A stretch of 64,000 nt of DNA, from NCBI GenBank assembly GCA_905221545.1, contig CAJNDO010000002.1, positions 62,001 to 126,000 on the forward strand, written 5' to 3'. Below the pieces are notes generated by a model that did no database searches, had not been told where the DNA came from, and saw only the letters and a list, made by a program, of their open reading frames with translations. Source of the DNA: a bacterium. GTDB lineage: Bacteria > Bacillota > Bacilli > Lactobacillales > Streptococcaceae. Every line of letters starts with the position of its first letter. Position 1 is the first letter of the stretch. The translations under genes were made by a program, and so were the position numbers. This document shows, piece by piece, positions 48,379 to 56,462 of this stretch.

Positions 48379-48757
48379 TGTCAATCTCATTAACGGGATT
48401 GCGCTGGCTTTTGAGGGAGATGCAGTGTATTCCATGTATATTCGTCGCCACCTTATTCTCAAAGGCATGACCAAACCCAATAAACTCCACCAAGAGGCCA
48501 CTAAGTATGTATCTGCAAAGGCTCAGGCTCGCCTGATTGCCCTCATGTTGGAGGAGCAAGTCCTGACGGAAAAAGAAGAGGAAATCTACAAACGTGGCCG
48601 CAATACCAATAGCCATACCAAAGCTAAAAATGCCGATGTGGTGACTTACCGTATGTCCACAGGCTTTGAAGCCGTGATGGGCTATCTCCATATGACTGAA
48701 AATCTGGAACGTCTTGAGAGCTTGATTTCTTGGTGTATCCAAAAAGTGGAGGGCTAG
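48371..48757 (+). CDS. mrnC: Mini-ribonuclease 3
   Basis: 128 residues, GTG start at 48371. Mini-III is an RNase III catalytic domain without the double-strand binding domain and trims 23S rRNA ends. IALAFEGDAVYSMYIRRHL carries the catalytic acidic residues near 14-17. The second acidic cluster is in KEEEIYKRGRN and the conserved THTKAKNADVVTYRMSTGFEA follows. Linked to cysS, the standard firmicute order. Confidence 0.93.
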   Translation: MIDVNLINGIALAFEGDAVYSMYIRRHLILKGMTKPNKLHQEATKYVSAKAQARLIALMLEEQVLTEKEEEIYKRGRNTNSHTKAKNADVVTYRMSTGFEAVMGYLHMTENLERLESLISWCIQKVEG

Positions 48758-48760
48758 GAC

Positions 48761-49630
48761 ATGATAGCAAAAGAACTACAAGACTGGTTTCCTGAGGCTC
48801 ATATTTCAGACCAACCAGTAGAGAAAGAGGGCTATCTCACTCTCCCTTTAGCTTCTCAGCAGTGGATTTTGCTGGAGGAAGCTGGTCTCAGTGAGCGTGA
48901 AAAGCAGTTGGTTGCCCTTTTGACCCAGCAGGAGAAGGCCAGTTCGCTCAATCCTTGGTATCCCTATCTGATTGAGGGGAAGGGCCAGGCACCGCAAGTT
49001 TTCAAAAAGATTCAGCTGGTTTATTGCCATCTTTCCTATTTTCAACAGGAAAATCTAGCTTCTTGGTTGGACATGATGCGGACTCTTTTTACTAACTGTC
49101 AGACGGTGCTTCAGGTCGGAGCTCAGGATTATGTTTTCGTGCTGCAACAAGATAAATACAGTTCTGTACGAGCTATTTTAAGTGATACGATTGAAGCGGT
49201 TGAGTATGACTTTGGACTGCGTTTGTCTATCATGTTAGGCCAAGTTTGGTCTCAGGCAGCACATCAAGCTCTGTCAGACTTAATCAAAGCGGAGCGGGAT
49301 TTGTTTAAGACTTGGTGGCGTCAGGGTCACCAAGGTGTTCACACCTTTTCACAACTCTATCTTTGGAGTATGGGGGAAAGGCTCTTGGACTTGAAATCAA
49401 TCAAGGAATGCTTACATCAGATGATTTTGGATCAGGATCAGATTCAGGAAATTATCCTTTCTCTTTGGGAAAACAGTGCTGTTCTGACTAAAACAGCCCA
49501 GCAACTCTATCTGCACCGCAATTCTCTCCAATACAAGATTGATAAATGGGAAGAATTGACAGGGCTTCAGTTGAAGGAATTGACTGACCTGACCTTGTGT
49601 TATCAATTGATTTTACCAGATATTCTCTAA
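48761..49630 (+). CDS. PucR-like helix-turn-helix regulator
   Basis: 289 residues. The C-terminal 60 residues form a PucR-type HTH: SAVLTKTAQQLYLHRNSLQYKIDKWEELTG (positions about 240-269). The N-terminal 230 residues are a presumed signal-binding part without a recognised motif. It starts three bases after mrnC and ends in a terminator before msmK. Given its position it might control msmK or sugar uptake genes, but nothing in the sequence shows that directly. Confidence 0.75.
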   Translation: MIAKELQDWFPEAHISDQPVEKEGYLTLPLASQQWILLEEAGLSEREKQLVALLTQQEKASSLNPWYPYLIEGKGQAPQVFKKIQLVYCHLSYFQQENLASWLDMMRTLFTNCQTVLQVGAQDYVFVLQQDKYSSVRAILSDTIEAVEYDFGLRLSIMLGQVWSQAAHQALSDLIKAERDLFKTWWRQGHQGVHTFSQLYLWSMGERLLDLKSIKECLHQMILDQDQIQEIILSLWENSAVLTKTAQQLYLHRNSLQYKIDKWEELTGLQLKELTDLTLCYQLILPDIL

Positions 49631-49660
49631 AGTTTTGTGCAAGTTGCACAGAACTTTTTT
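49631..49660 (+). terminator. Intrinsic terminator after the PucR-like gene
   Basis: AGTTTTGTGC and GCACAGAACT pair around AAGTT with one mismatch, then TTTTTTG and a second T-run. Confidence 0.8.
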
Positions 49661-49681
49661 GTTTTTTTGGTCACCTTGCCA

Positions 49682-49710
49682 TAGAAATGTAAAGCGTTTT
49701 CATCTATAAT
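49682..49710 (+). promoter_or_regulatory. msmK promoter with cre-like operator
   Basis: TAGAAA (49682-49687), 17-base spacer, TATAAT (49705-49710). The spacer is filled by ATGTAAAGCGTTTTCAT (49687-49703), which matches the CcpA consensus apart from one extra A. That predicts carbon catabolite control of msmK. Confidence 0.6.
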
Positions 49711-49742
49711 AAAACTATCAAAAGACAAAAGGAGTTCACCTC

Positions 49743-50873
49743 ATGGTAGAATTGAATCTTAAAAATATTTACAAAAAATATCCAAACAGCGAACACTATT
49801 CAGTTGAAGACTTCAACTTGGACATCAAAGACAAAGAATTTATCGTTTTCGTAGGTCCTTCAGGATGTGGTAAATCAACAACTCTTCGTATGATTGCTGG
49901 TCTTGAAGACATCACAGAAGGTACTGCATCTATCGACGGCGTGGTTGTCAACGACGTGGCTCCAAAAGACCGCGACATCGCCATGGTATTCCAAAACTAC
50001 GCTCTTTACCCACACATGACTGTTTATGACAACATGGCTTTCGGTTTGAAATTGCGTAAATACAGCAAAGAAGACATCGACAAACGTGTACAAGAAGCAG
50101 CTGAAATCCTTGGATTGAAAGAGTTCTTGGAACGTAAACCAGCTGACCTTTCAGGTGGTCAACGTCAACGTGTTGCCATGGGTCGTGCGATTGTTCGTGA
50201 CGCAAAAGTGTTCTTGATGGACGAACCTTTGTCAAACTTGGATGCCAAACTTCGTGTATCTATGCGTGCTGAAATTGCGAAAATCCACCGTCGTATCGGA
50301 GCTACAACTATCTACGTAACTCACGACCAAACAGAAGCGATGACACTTGCAGACCGTATCGTTATCATGTCAGCAACTAAGAACCCTGCTGGTACAGGTA
50401 CTATCGGACGTGTTGAACAAATCGGTACTCCTCAAGAAGTTTACAAAAACCCAGTTAACAAATTCGTAGCAGGATTTATCGGAAGCCCAGCTATGAACTT
50501 CATCAACGTGAAATTGGTTGGTAGCGAAATTGTTTCTGACGGTTTCCGCTTGAAAGTGCCAGAAGGGGCATTGAAAGTTCTTCGTGAAAAAGGCTACGAA
50601 GGTAAAGAATTGATCTTCGGTATCCGTCCAGAAGACGTGAATGCAGAACCTGCTTTCCTTGAAACATTCCCAGAATCAGTTGTCAAAGCTACTATCTCTG
50701 TATCAGAATTGCTTGGTTCAGAATCTCACCTTTACTGCCAAGTTGGTAAAGATGAATTTGTTGCCAAAGTGGATGCTCGCGACTACTTGCAAACAGGTGC
50801 AACAGTGGAACTTGGATTCGATTTGAACAAAGCACACTTCTTTGATGTAGAAACTGAAAGAACAGTTTACTAA
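49743..50873 (+). CDS. msmK: Multi-sugar ABC transporter ATPase MsmK (UgpC/MalK type)
   Basis: 376 residues. Shared energising ATPase for several carbohydrate ABC importers whose operons lack their own. Walker [11 protein letters not shown] near 38-47, Q-loop FQNYALYPH, signature [14 protein letters not shown] near 135, Walker [12 protein letters not shown]-loop VTHDQTEA, and a C-terminal MalK-type regulatory domain (FGIRPEDV onward). It stands alone with no permease genes, as expected for MsmK. AAAGGAG upstream. Confidence 0.94.
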   Translation: MVELNLKNIYKKYPNSEHYSVEDFNLDIKDKEFIVFVGPSGCGKSTTLRMIAGLEDITEGTASIDGVVVNDVAPKDRDIAMVFQNYALYPHMTVYDNMAFGLKLRKYSKEDIDKRVQEAAEILGLKEFLERKPADLSGGQRQRVAMGRAIVRDAKVFLMDEPLSNLDAKLRVSMRAEIAKIHRRIGATTIYVTHDQTEAMTLADRIVIMSATKNPAGTGTIGRVEQIGTPQEVYKNPVNKFVAGFIGSPAMNFINVKLVGSEIVSDGFRLKVPEGALKVLREKGYEGKELIFGIRPEDVNAEPAFLETFPESVVKATISVSELLGSESHLYCQVGKDEFVAKVDARDYLQTGATVELGFDLNKAHFFDVETERTVY

Positions 50874-50887
50874 GATAAAGAAAATCA

Positions 50888-50920
50888 AAACACTGCTAGA
50901 GAAATCTGGCAGTGTTTTTT
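50888..50920 (+). terminator. Intrinsic terminator after msmK
   Basis: AAACACTGC and GCAGTGTTT pair, followed by TTTT. Confidence 0.82.
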
Positions 50921-50934
50921 GAGATTGCGTAGAA

Positions 50935-50961
50935 AAAACTCTCCATATCGCATGAAGAGTT
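50935..50961 (-). terminator. Terminator of the amino acid ABC operon
   Basis: On the minus strand AACTCT...AGAGTT with inner CAT/ATG pairs, followed by six T. It lies just past the stop of the last gene of the operon. Confidence 0.7.
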
Positions 50962-50967
50962 AATTTG

Positions 50968-51627
50968 CTATTCTGCAGCTTGTTGCCAACGTTTTGCTAG
51001 CATATGAGACAGGCTAGATATTGCTAGGTTAAAGCTGAAGTAGATGAGGGCAATCAGGATATAAAGACTGAAGACCTGTTCTGGTTCGAAATAACGCCCC
51101 ATGAGAATTTGGCTGGCTCCAAAGAGCTCTTGTAGGGCGATAACAGAGTAGAGCAGGCTGGTATCCTTAATCACGGTTACAAACTGAGAAATGATAGCTG
51201 GTAGCATTTTACGGATTGCTTGCGGGAGAATGATATGGTAGAGGATTTGCATAGAGGTAAATCCTTGCGACATTCCCGCTTCGTACTGGCCCTTGTCCAC
51301 GGCATTGAGACCGCCTCGGATGATTTCAGCTAAGGCTGCTGAGGTAAAAAGGGTAAAGGCAGTAATACCTGCTGGTGTGGACTTCATCTTGAACACCAAA
51401 AAGATGGTGAAAATCCAGAGAAGGTTGGGAACATTACGTACAAATTCGATGTAAATGCTGGAAATAATACGCAAGATAGGATTTTTTCCATTTCTCATGA
51501 CCGCTAGAACTGTACCGATAAGTGTAGAGAGGACAATGGCAATCAGAGAAATGTAGAGGGTCAAGCCAAATCCTTTAAAGATAAAGATTAGGTTATCTGG
51601 GGTCAAAACTTCTAAAATGGATTCCAT
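50968..51627 (-). CDS. Polar amino acid ABC transporter permease 2
   Basis: 219 residues, His/Glu/Gln-type permease with about five membrane helices. The EAA loop that contacts the ATPase is EAGMSQGFTSMQILYHIILP (about 117-136). Last gene of a minus-strand operon ATPase - binding protein - permease 1 - permease 2. Glutamine or glutamate is the usual substrate of this class; not provable here. Confidence 0.88.
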   Translation of the reverse strand: MESILEVLTPDNLIFIFKGFGLTLYISLIAIVLSTLIGTVLAVMRNGKNPILRIISSIYIEFVRNVPNLLWIFTIFLVFKMKSTPAGITAFTLFTSAALAEIIRGGLNAVDKGQYEAGMSQGFTSMQILYHIILPQAIRKMLPAIISQFVTVIKDTSLLYSVIALQELFGASQILMGRYFEPEQVFSLYILIALIYFSFNLAISSLSHMLAKRWQQAAE

Positions 51628-51636
51628 AGTAACCTC

Positions 51637-52314
51637 CTAAAGTGAATAGGCTTTTTTGTTGGCTTGCTCCATCCTGCGACCAAACTGGGCAACAGGGAAG
51701 CAAAGAGCAAAGTAGAGCAGTGCAGCGCCTAAAAATGCTGGAATGTAATTTCCGTTGAGGGCTGACCAAGACTTGGTCACAAACATCAAGTCTACTCCAG
51801 AGATGATAGCAACTGTAGAGGTATTCTTGATGAGGTTGACGATTTGGTTGGTCAAAGGAGGGAGAATGATACGAAAGGCCTGAGGCAAGATAATCAAGCG
51901 CATAGCACTGATATAAGTAAAACCTTGTGACAAGGCAGCCTCCATTTGACCGCTAGGAATAGACTGAATGCCTGAGCGAATAACCTCAGCGATATAGGCG
52001 CCGTGATAGAGTCCCACGCAGAGAACAGCTGTCCAATAAATCGGAATCATGATGATATGGTCACTGATAAGAGGTAGGCCATAAAAAACGATAACAAACT
52101 GCACCAAGAGGGGAGTGTTTTGGTAAAATTCGACAAAGATGCGAGCTAAAATGCGCAAAATTGGACGTTTGCTAGTTGACATAGCTCCAAAGAAGATGCC
52201 CAAAACCAAAGCTAGGATAAAGGATCCGATCGCTAGGGCAAGAGTGAAGAGGAATCCATTGAAAAATTGGCCAAAATCCTGAAAATAGGCTGTCCAAGAT
52301 GATAAATCTGTCAT
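51637..52314 (-). CDS. Polar amino acid ABC transporter permease 1
   Basis: 225 residues with about five membrane helices and the EAA loop EAALSQGFTYISAMRLIILP (about 126-145). It pairs with the permease encoded nine bases downstream to form the membrane channel. GGAGGA precedes the ATG. Confidence 0.88.
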   Translation of the reverse strand: MTDLSSWTAYFQDFGQFFNGFLFTLALAIGSFILALVLGIFFGAMSTSKRPILRILARIFVEFYQNTPLLVQFVIVFYGLPLISDHIIMIPIYWTAVLCVGLYHGAYIAEVIRSGIQSIPSGQMEAALSQGFTYISAMRLIILPQAFRIILPPLTNQIVNLIKNTSTVAIISGVDLMFVTKSWSALNGNYIPAFLGAALLYFALCFPVAQFGRRMEQANKKAYSL

Positions 52315-52326
52315 GGGGTGTCCTCC

Positions 52327-53121
52327 TTAATCTGCGGTATGGCTAGATGGTTTAAGTTTGTAACGATCATAAAGTTTTTGCAAACTACCATCCTTGCTCC
52401 ATTTAGTGACCAAGTTATCAAGATAGTCGTTGAGCTCGGTATTTGATTTCTTGGTAACGATACCGTAGTCAGATGGCTTGAAACTATCATCTAGTAGTAC
52501 TGTGCGTTTGCTGATGTAGCCAGACAGAATCGAGCGGTCAACGGAAAAGGCATCGATACGATGAGCGTGAAGGGACGTAATCAATTCTGGGTAGGAACCA
52601 AGTTCGACGAATTTAAAGGTTAGACCTTTCTTTTTACCCAGTTCAGTAATCAGGCGTTGGGTAATGGAACCTTGGGCAACACCGATGGTTTTTCCGTTTA
52701 GGTCCTCAATGCTTTTGATTTTGGCAGATTTATTGACCAAAAATCCAGAAGCGTCCGTGTAGTAGGGATTGGTGAAGTTGTAGAGTTTTTTGCGTTCGTC
52801 TGTGATGGTAAAGGTCGCGATATCCATATCGACCTGTTCATTGTCTAGAAGGGGGCCACGGGTTTGTGCTGTAACAGGCACATAACGAACCTTGACCTTG
52901 AGCTCATCAGCTACCATCTTGGCCAGGTCAGTTTCGATACCAGAAAAGGTCCCTGTCTTGGGATCCTTGTAACCGAAATTGGGAACGTCTTGTTTCACAC
53001 CAACAACTAGCTCGCCTCTCTTTTGAATGTCTGCGACACTAGTATCAGCCTGAACTGGTTTTGTAGCAGCAAGGCCGAAAAGGCTAATCAATAATGCGGA
53101 TAAAAAGAATTTCTTTTTCAT
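52327..53121 (-). CDS. Polar amino acid ABC transporter substrate-binding protein
   Basis: 264 residues of the SBP_bac_3 type: ELVVGVKQDVPNFGYKDP (about 36-53), GIETDLAKMVADEL, then DIATFTITDERKK and GKTIGVAQGSITQ. The N-terminus MKKKFFLSALLISLFGLAATK looks like a signal peptide with cleavage near VQA|DT, but it has no lipobox cysteine, unlike most Gram-positive binding proteins. How the protein stays at the surface is unclear; it may be secreted or held by its uncleaved signal. Confidence 0.9.
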   Translation of the reverse strand: MKKKFFLSALLISLFGLAATKPVQADTSVADIQKRGELVVGVKQDVPNFGYKDPKTGTFSGIETDLAKMVADELKVKVRYVPVTAQTRGPLLDNEQVDMDIATFTITDERKKLYNFTNPYYTDASGFLVNKSAKIKSIEDLNGKTIGVAQGSITQRLITELGKKKGLTFKFVELGSYPELITSLHAHRIDAFSVDRSILSGYISKRTVLLDDSFKPSDYGIVTKKSNTELNDYLDNLVTKWSKDGSLQKLYDRYKLKPSSHTAD

Positions 53122-53131
53122 AGGCGCCTCC

Positions 53132-53890
53132 TTATTTTACTTTGTCACTTTCGTGGTTGATGATTTTGCTGAGGAATTGTTGGGCACGAGGTTCACTTGG
53201 GTTGTCGAAAAAGTCATCGACATCTGTCGTATCCACCAAAACTTCTCCGTCAGCCATAAAGATGATGCGGTCCGCAACTTCACGGGCAAAGCCCATTTCG
53301 TGGGTAACGACAATCATATTCATACCCTCGTGGGCCAATTTTTGCATAACTGCTAGAACATCGCCGATGGTTTCAGGGTCAAGGGCAGATGTTGGTTCAT
53401 CAAAGAGAAGGAGTTCAGGATGCATAGCGAGTCCACGAGCAATGGCGATTCGTTGTTTTTGTCCACCAGAAAGCATGGCTGGATAAGAATCTTTCTTGTC
53501 CCACATATTTACAAATTCCAGATATTTTTGGGCTGTCTTTTCAGCTTCTTTTTTATCAATTCCTAGAACTTTTATGGGTGCGAGTGTTACGTTTTCTAAC
53601 ACTGTTTTGTGAGGGTAGAGGTTAAAATGTTGGAAAACCATGCCGACTTCCTTGCGAAGAGGCACTAAATCTTTCTGGCTGGCACCAGCAACTTGGTGGC
53701 CATTGACTAGAAGACTTCCCTTGTCGACAGCCTCTAAACCATTGATGGTACGGATAAGAGTGGATTTCCCAGAACCAGATGGTCCGAGTAGGACAACGAC
53801 TTGTCCTTTTTCAAAACGGAGATTGATGTCGCGGAGTGCGTGGTAGTCTCCGTAATATTTTTCGACGTGTTCAAATTCTACTAAAGCCAT
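53132..53890 (-). CDS. Polar amino acid ABC transporter ATPase
   Basis: 252 residues of the GlnQ/HisP type. Walker A GPSGSGKSTLIR (about 35-46), Q-loop FQHFNLYPH, signature LSGGQKQRIAIARGLA, Walker B LLLFDEPTSALDPE, H-loop VTHEMGFA. First gene of the operon, AAAGGAGA before ATG 53890. Promoter at 53925-53953. Confidence 0.92.
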   Translation of the reverse strand: MALVEFEHVEKYYGDYHALRDINLRFEKGQVVVLLGPSGSGKSTLIRTINGLEAVDKGSLLVNGHQVAGASQKDLVPLRKEVGMVFQHFNLYPHKTVLENVTLAPIKVLGIDKKEAEKTAQKYLEFVNMWDKKDSYPAMLSGGQKQRIAIARGLAMHPELLLFDEPTSALDPETIGDVLAVMQKLAHEGMNMIVVTHEMGFAREVADRIIFMADGEVLVDTTDVDDFFDNPSEPRAQQFLSKIINHESDKVK

Positions 53891-53924
53891 AAGGAATCTC
53901 CTTTGTGTTAGATTTTATAACATC

Positions 53925-53953
53925 ATTCTACACCAAAAGAATTGGCTTGTCAA
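53925..53953 (-). promoter_or_regulatory. Promoter of the amino acid ABC operon
   Basis: On the minus strand TTGACA (53948-53953), 17-base spacer, TAGAAT (53925-53930): close to consensus. Divergent from recJ. Confidence 0.8.
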
Positions 53954-54021
53954 ATCATATCTGAAAAAATTCACTAAAATTTTATAAAAAAGCAATCTGG
54001 ATAGAGAAAACGTCTAAATCA

Positions 54022-54030
54022 TGTTATAAT
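54022..54030 (+). promoter_or_regulatory. Extended -10 promoter of recJ
   Basis: TGt followed by TATAAT at 54025-54030; the -35 region is weak. Confidence 0.6.
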
Positions 54031-54066
54031 GAAGCAATAGAATTCTTAGAAAGAGTGGATGTCTTT

Positions 54067-56289
54067 TTGATAACACCTACTTATGAATGGCAGTTTGCCC
54101 CGCAGGTAGAAGATGCGGATTTTACAAAAATAGCCAAGAAGGCTGGGTTGGGTCCTGAGGTGGCTCGGTTATTGTTTGAGAGAGGGATTCAGGACCAAGA
54201 AAGTCTGAAAAAATTTTTAGAACCTTCTTTGGAGGACTTACATGACCCCTATCTGCTCCATGATATGGACAAGGCAGCAGCTCGGATTCGTCAGGCCATT
54301 GAAGAAGGGGAAAATATTCTCATCTATGGAGACTATGATGCGGATGGAATGACTTCGGCTTCGATTGTGAAGGAAAGTTTGGAACAGCTTGGTGCCGAGT
54401 GCCGTGTTTACCTGCCCAATCGTTTTACCGATGGCTATGGTCCCAATGCCAGTGTCTATAAATACTTTATTGAACAAGAAGGAATTTCCTTGATTGTGAC
54501 AGTGGATAATGGGGTTGCGGGTCACGAAGCCATTGAATTGGCCCAGTCTATGGGAGTAGATGTCATTGTGACTGACCACCATTCCATGCCTGAAACTCTG
54601 CCCGATGCCTATGCTATCGTTCATCCTGAGCATCCGGATGCGGACTATCCTTTCAAATATTTGGCTGGTTGTGGAGTGGCCTTCAAGCTGGCTTGTGCCC
54701 TTTTAGAAGAAGTGCAAGTGGAACTGCTCGACTTGGTGGCTATCGGAACCATTGCAGATATGGTAAGTCTGACGGATGAAAATCGTATCTTGGTTCAATA
54801 TGGTCTAGAAATGTTGGGGCATACCCAGCGCATCGGCCTGCAAGAAATGCTGGACATGGCTGGGATTGCCGCCAACGAAGTAACAGAAGAAACGGTTGGT
54901 TTCCAGATTGCCCCTCGTTTGAATGCCTTGGGCCGTTTGGATGATCCCAATCCTGCCATTGATTTGCTGACTGGCTTTGATGATGAGGAGGCGCATGAGA
55001 TTGCCCTTATGATTCACCAGAAAAACGAAGAGCGCAAGGAAATCGTTCAGTCAATCTATGAAGAAGCTAAGATTATGGTGGATCCTGAGAAGAAGGTGCA
55101 GGTCTTAGCCAAGGAAGGCTGGAATCCTGGAGTTCTAGGAATCGTGGCTGGTCGTTTGTTGGAAGAACTAGGACAGACAGTCATCGTTCTTAATATAGAA
55201 GACGGTCGTGCCAAGGGAAGTGCTCGTAGTGTGGAAGCGGTCGATATTTTTGAAGCCCTAGATTCCCATCGAGACCTCTTCATCGCCTTTGGAGGCCATG
55301 CTGGTGCAGCGGGTATGACGCTGGAAGTTGAGAAACTTTCAGATTTATCTCAGGTCTTGGAAGATTATGTCCGTGAAAAAGGCGCAGATGCTGGAGGCAA
55401 GAACAAGTTAAATCTAGATGAAGAACTGGATTTGGAGACACTTAGCTTGGAAACGGTCAAAAGTTTTGAACGTTTGGCACCCTTTGGAATGGACAATCAG
55501 AAACCTGTCTTTTATATTAAGGATTTTCATGTCGAAAGTGCCCGGACTATGGGAGCAGGCGACGCCCATCTCAAGCTGAAAATTTCCAAGGGTGAGGCGA
55601 GTTTTGAAGTGGTAGCATTTGGACAAGGTAGATGGGCAACAGAATTTGCTCAAACCAAGAATCTAGAGCTGGCAGTCAAATTGTCTGTCAACCAATGGAA
55701 TGGCCAAACTGCCCTCCAGTTGATGATGGTGGATGCGCGTGTGGAAGGTGTTCAACTCTTTAACATTCGTGGGAAAAATGCAGTCTTTCCAGAAGGGGTT
55801 CCAGTCTTGGATTTTGCTGGAGAACTGCCAAATCTGGCGGCTAGTGAAGCTATTGTCGTAAAAAACATTCCTGAGGACATTACTCAGTTGAAGACCATTT
55901 TTCAGGAACAAAATTTCTCTGCTGTCTATTTCAAGAATGATATTGATAAGGCCTACTATCTGACAGGGTATGGGACTAGAGAACAGTTTGCCAAATTGTA
56001 CAAGACCATCTACCAATTCCCAGAGTTTGATATCCGCTACAAGCTGAAGGATTTGGCAGCTTATCTCAATATTCAACAAATCTTGCTGGTCAAGATGATT
56101 CAAGTGTTTGAAGAATTAGGCTTTGTGACTATCAAAGATGGGGTCATGACAGTGAATAAAGAAGCACCAAAGAGGGAGATAGGAGAAAGTCAGATTTACC
56201 AAAATCTCAAACAAACCGTTAAAGACCAAGAAATGATGGCGCTGGGTACGGTGCAAGAAATTTATGACTTTTTAATGGAAAAAGAATAG
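54067..56289 (+). CDS. recJ: Single-strand DNA exonuclease RecJ
   Basis: 740 residues if translation starts at TTG 54067 (reads MITPTYEW, the beginning seen in relatives); a GTG at 54055 would add four residues. Neither has a strong ribosome binding site. 5'-3' single-strand exonuclease of recombination and mismatch repair. DHH motifs: IYGDYDADGMTS (about 96), TDHHSMPET (about 175), and the DHHA1 GGHAGAAGMT (about 415). An OB-fold region follows and a C-terminal domain of about 180 residues typical of firmicute RecJ. Confidence 0.94.
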   Translation: MITPTYEWQFAPQVEDADFTKIAKKAGLGPEVARLLFERGIQDQESLKKFLEPSLEDLHDPYLLHDMDKAAARIRQAIEEGENILIYGDYDADGMTSASIVKESLEQLGAECRVYLPNRFTDGYGPNASVYKYFIEQEGISLIVTVDNGVAGHEAIELAQSMGVDVIVTDHHSMPETLPDAYAIVHPEHPDADYPFKYLAGCGVAFKLACALLEEVQVELLDLVAIGTIADMVSLTDENRILVQYGLEMLGHTQRIGLQEMLDMAGIAANEVTEETVGFQIAPRLNALGRLDDPNPAIDLLTGFDDEEAHEIALMIHQKNEERKEIVQSIYEEAKIMVDPEKKVQVLAKEGWNPGVLGIVAGRLLEELGQTVIVLNIEDGRAKGSARSVEAVDIFEALDSHRDLFIAFGGHAGAAGMTLEVEKLSDLSQVLEDYVREKGADAGGKNKLNLDEELDLETLSLETVKSFERLAPFGMDNQKPVFYIKDFHVESARTMGAGDAHLKLKISKGEASFEVVAFGQGRWATEFAQTKNLELAVKLSVNQWNGQTALQLMMVDARVEGVQLFNIRGKNAVFPEGVPVLDFAGELPNLAASEAIVVKNIPEDITQLKTIFQEQNFSAVYFKNDIDKAYYLTGYGTREQFAKLYKTIYQFPEFDIRYKLKDLAAYLNIQQILLVKMIQVFEELGFVTIKDGVMTVNKEAPKREIGESQIYQNLKQTVKDQEMMALGTVQEIYDFLMEKE

Positions 56290-56297
56290 ATGATAGG

Positions 56298-56325
56298 AAA
56301 GAGTTGGGCAACCAGCTCTTTTTTG
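56298..56325 (+). terminator. Strong intrinsic terminator after recJ
   Basis: AAAGAGTTGG and CCAGCTCTTT pair around GCAA (one wobble), followed by TTTT. Confidence 0.88.
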
Positions 56326-56340
56326 AAAACAAATCTTCAT

Positions 56341-56369
56341 TTTGAAAATCATCAAAAAAATGGTATAAT
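56341..56369 (+). promoter_or_regulatory. Promoter of rnjB
   Basis: TTTGAA (56341-56346), 17-base spacer, TATAAT (56364-56369) with TGg extended -10. Leader of about 85 bases. Confidence 0.65.
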
Positions 56370-56462
56370 GGTAGGAAAAGATTCGGCTAAAAGTAATAGT
56401 GCTTTTAGAATAAGAGGGTAAACAACCCTATAATCAAGATAAATTAAGCTTTCGGAGGAAAA

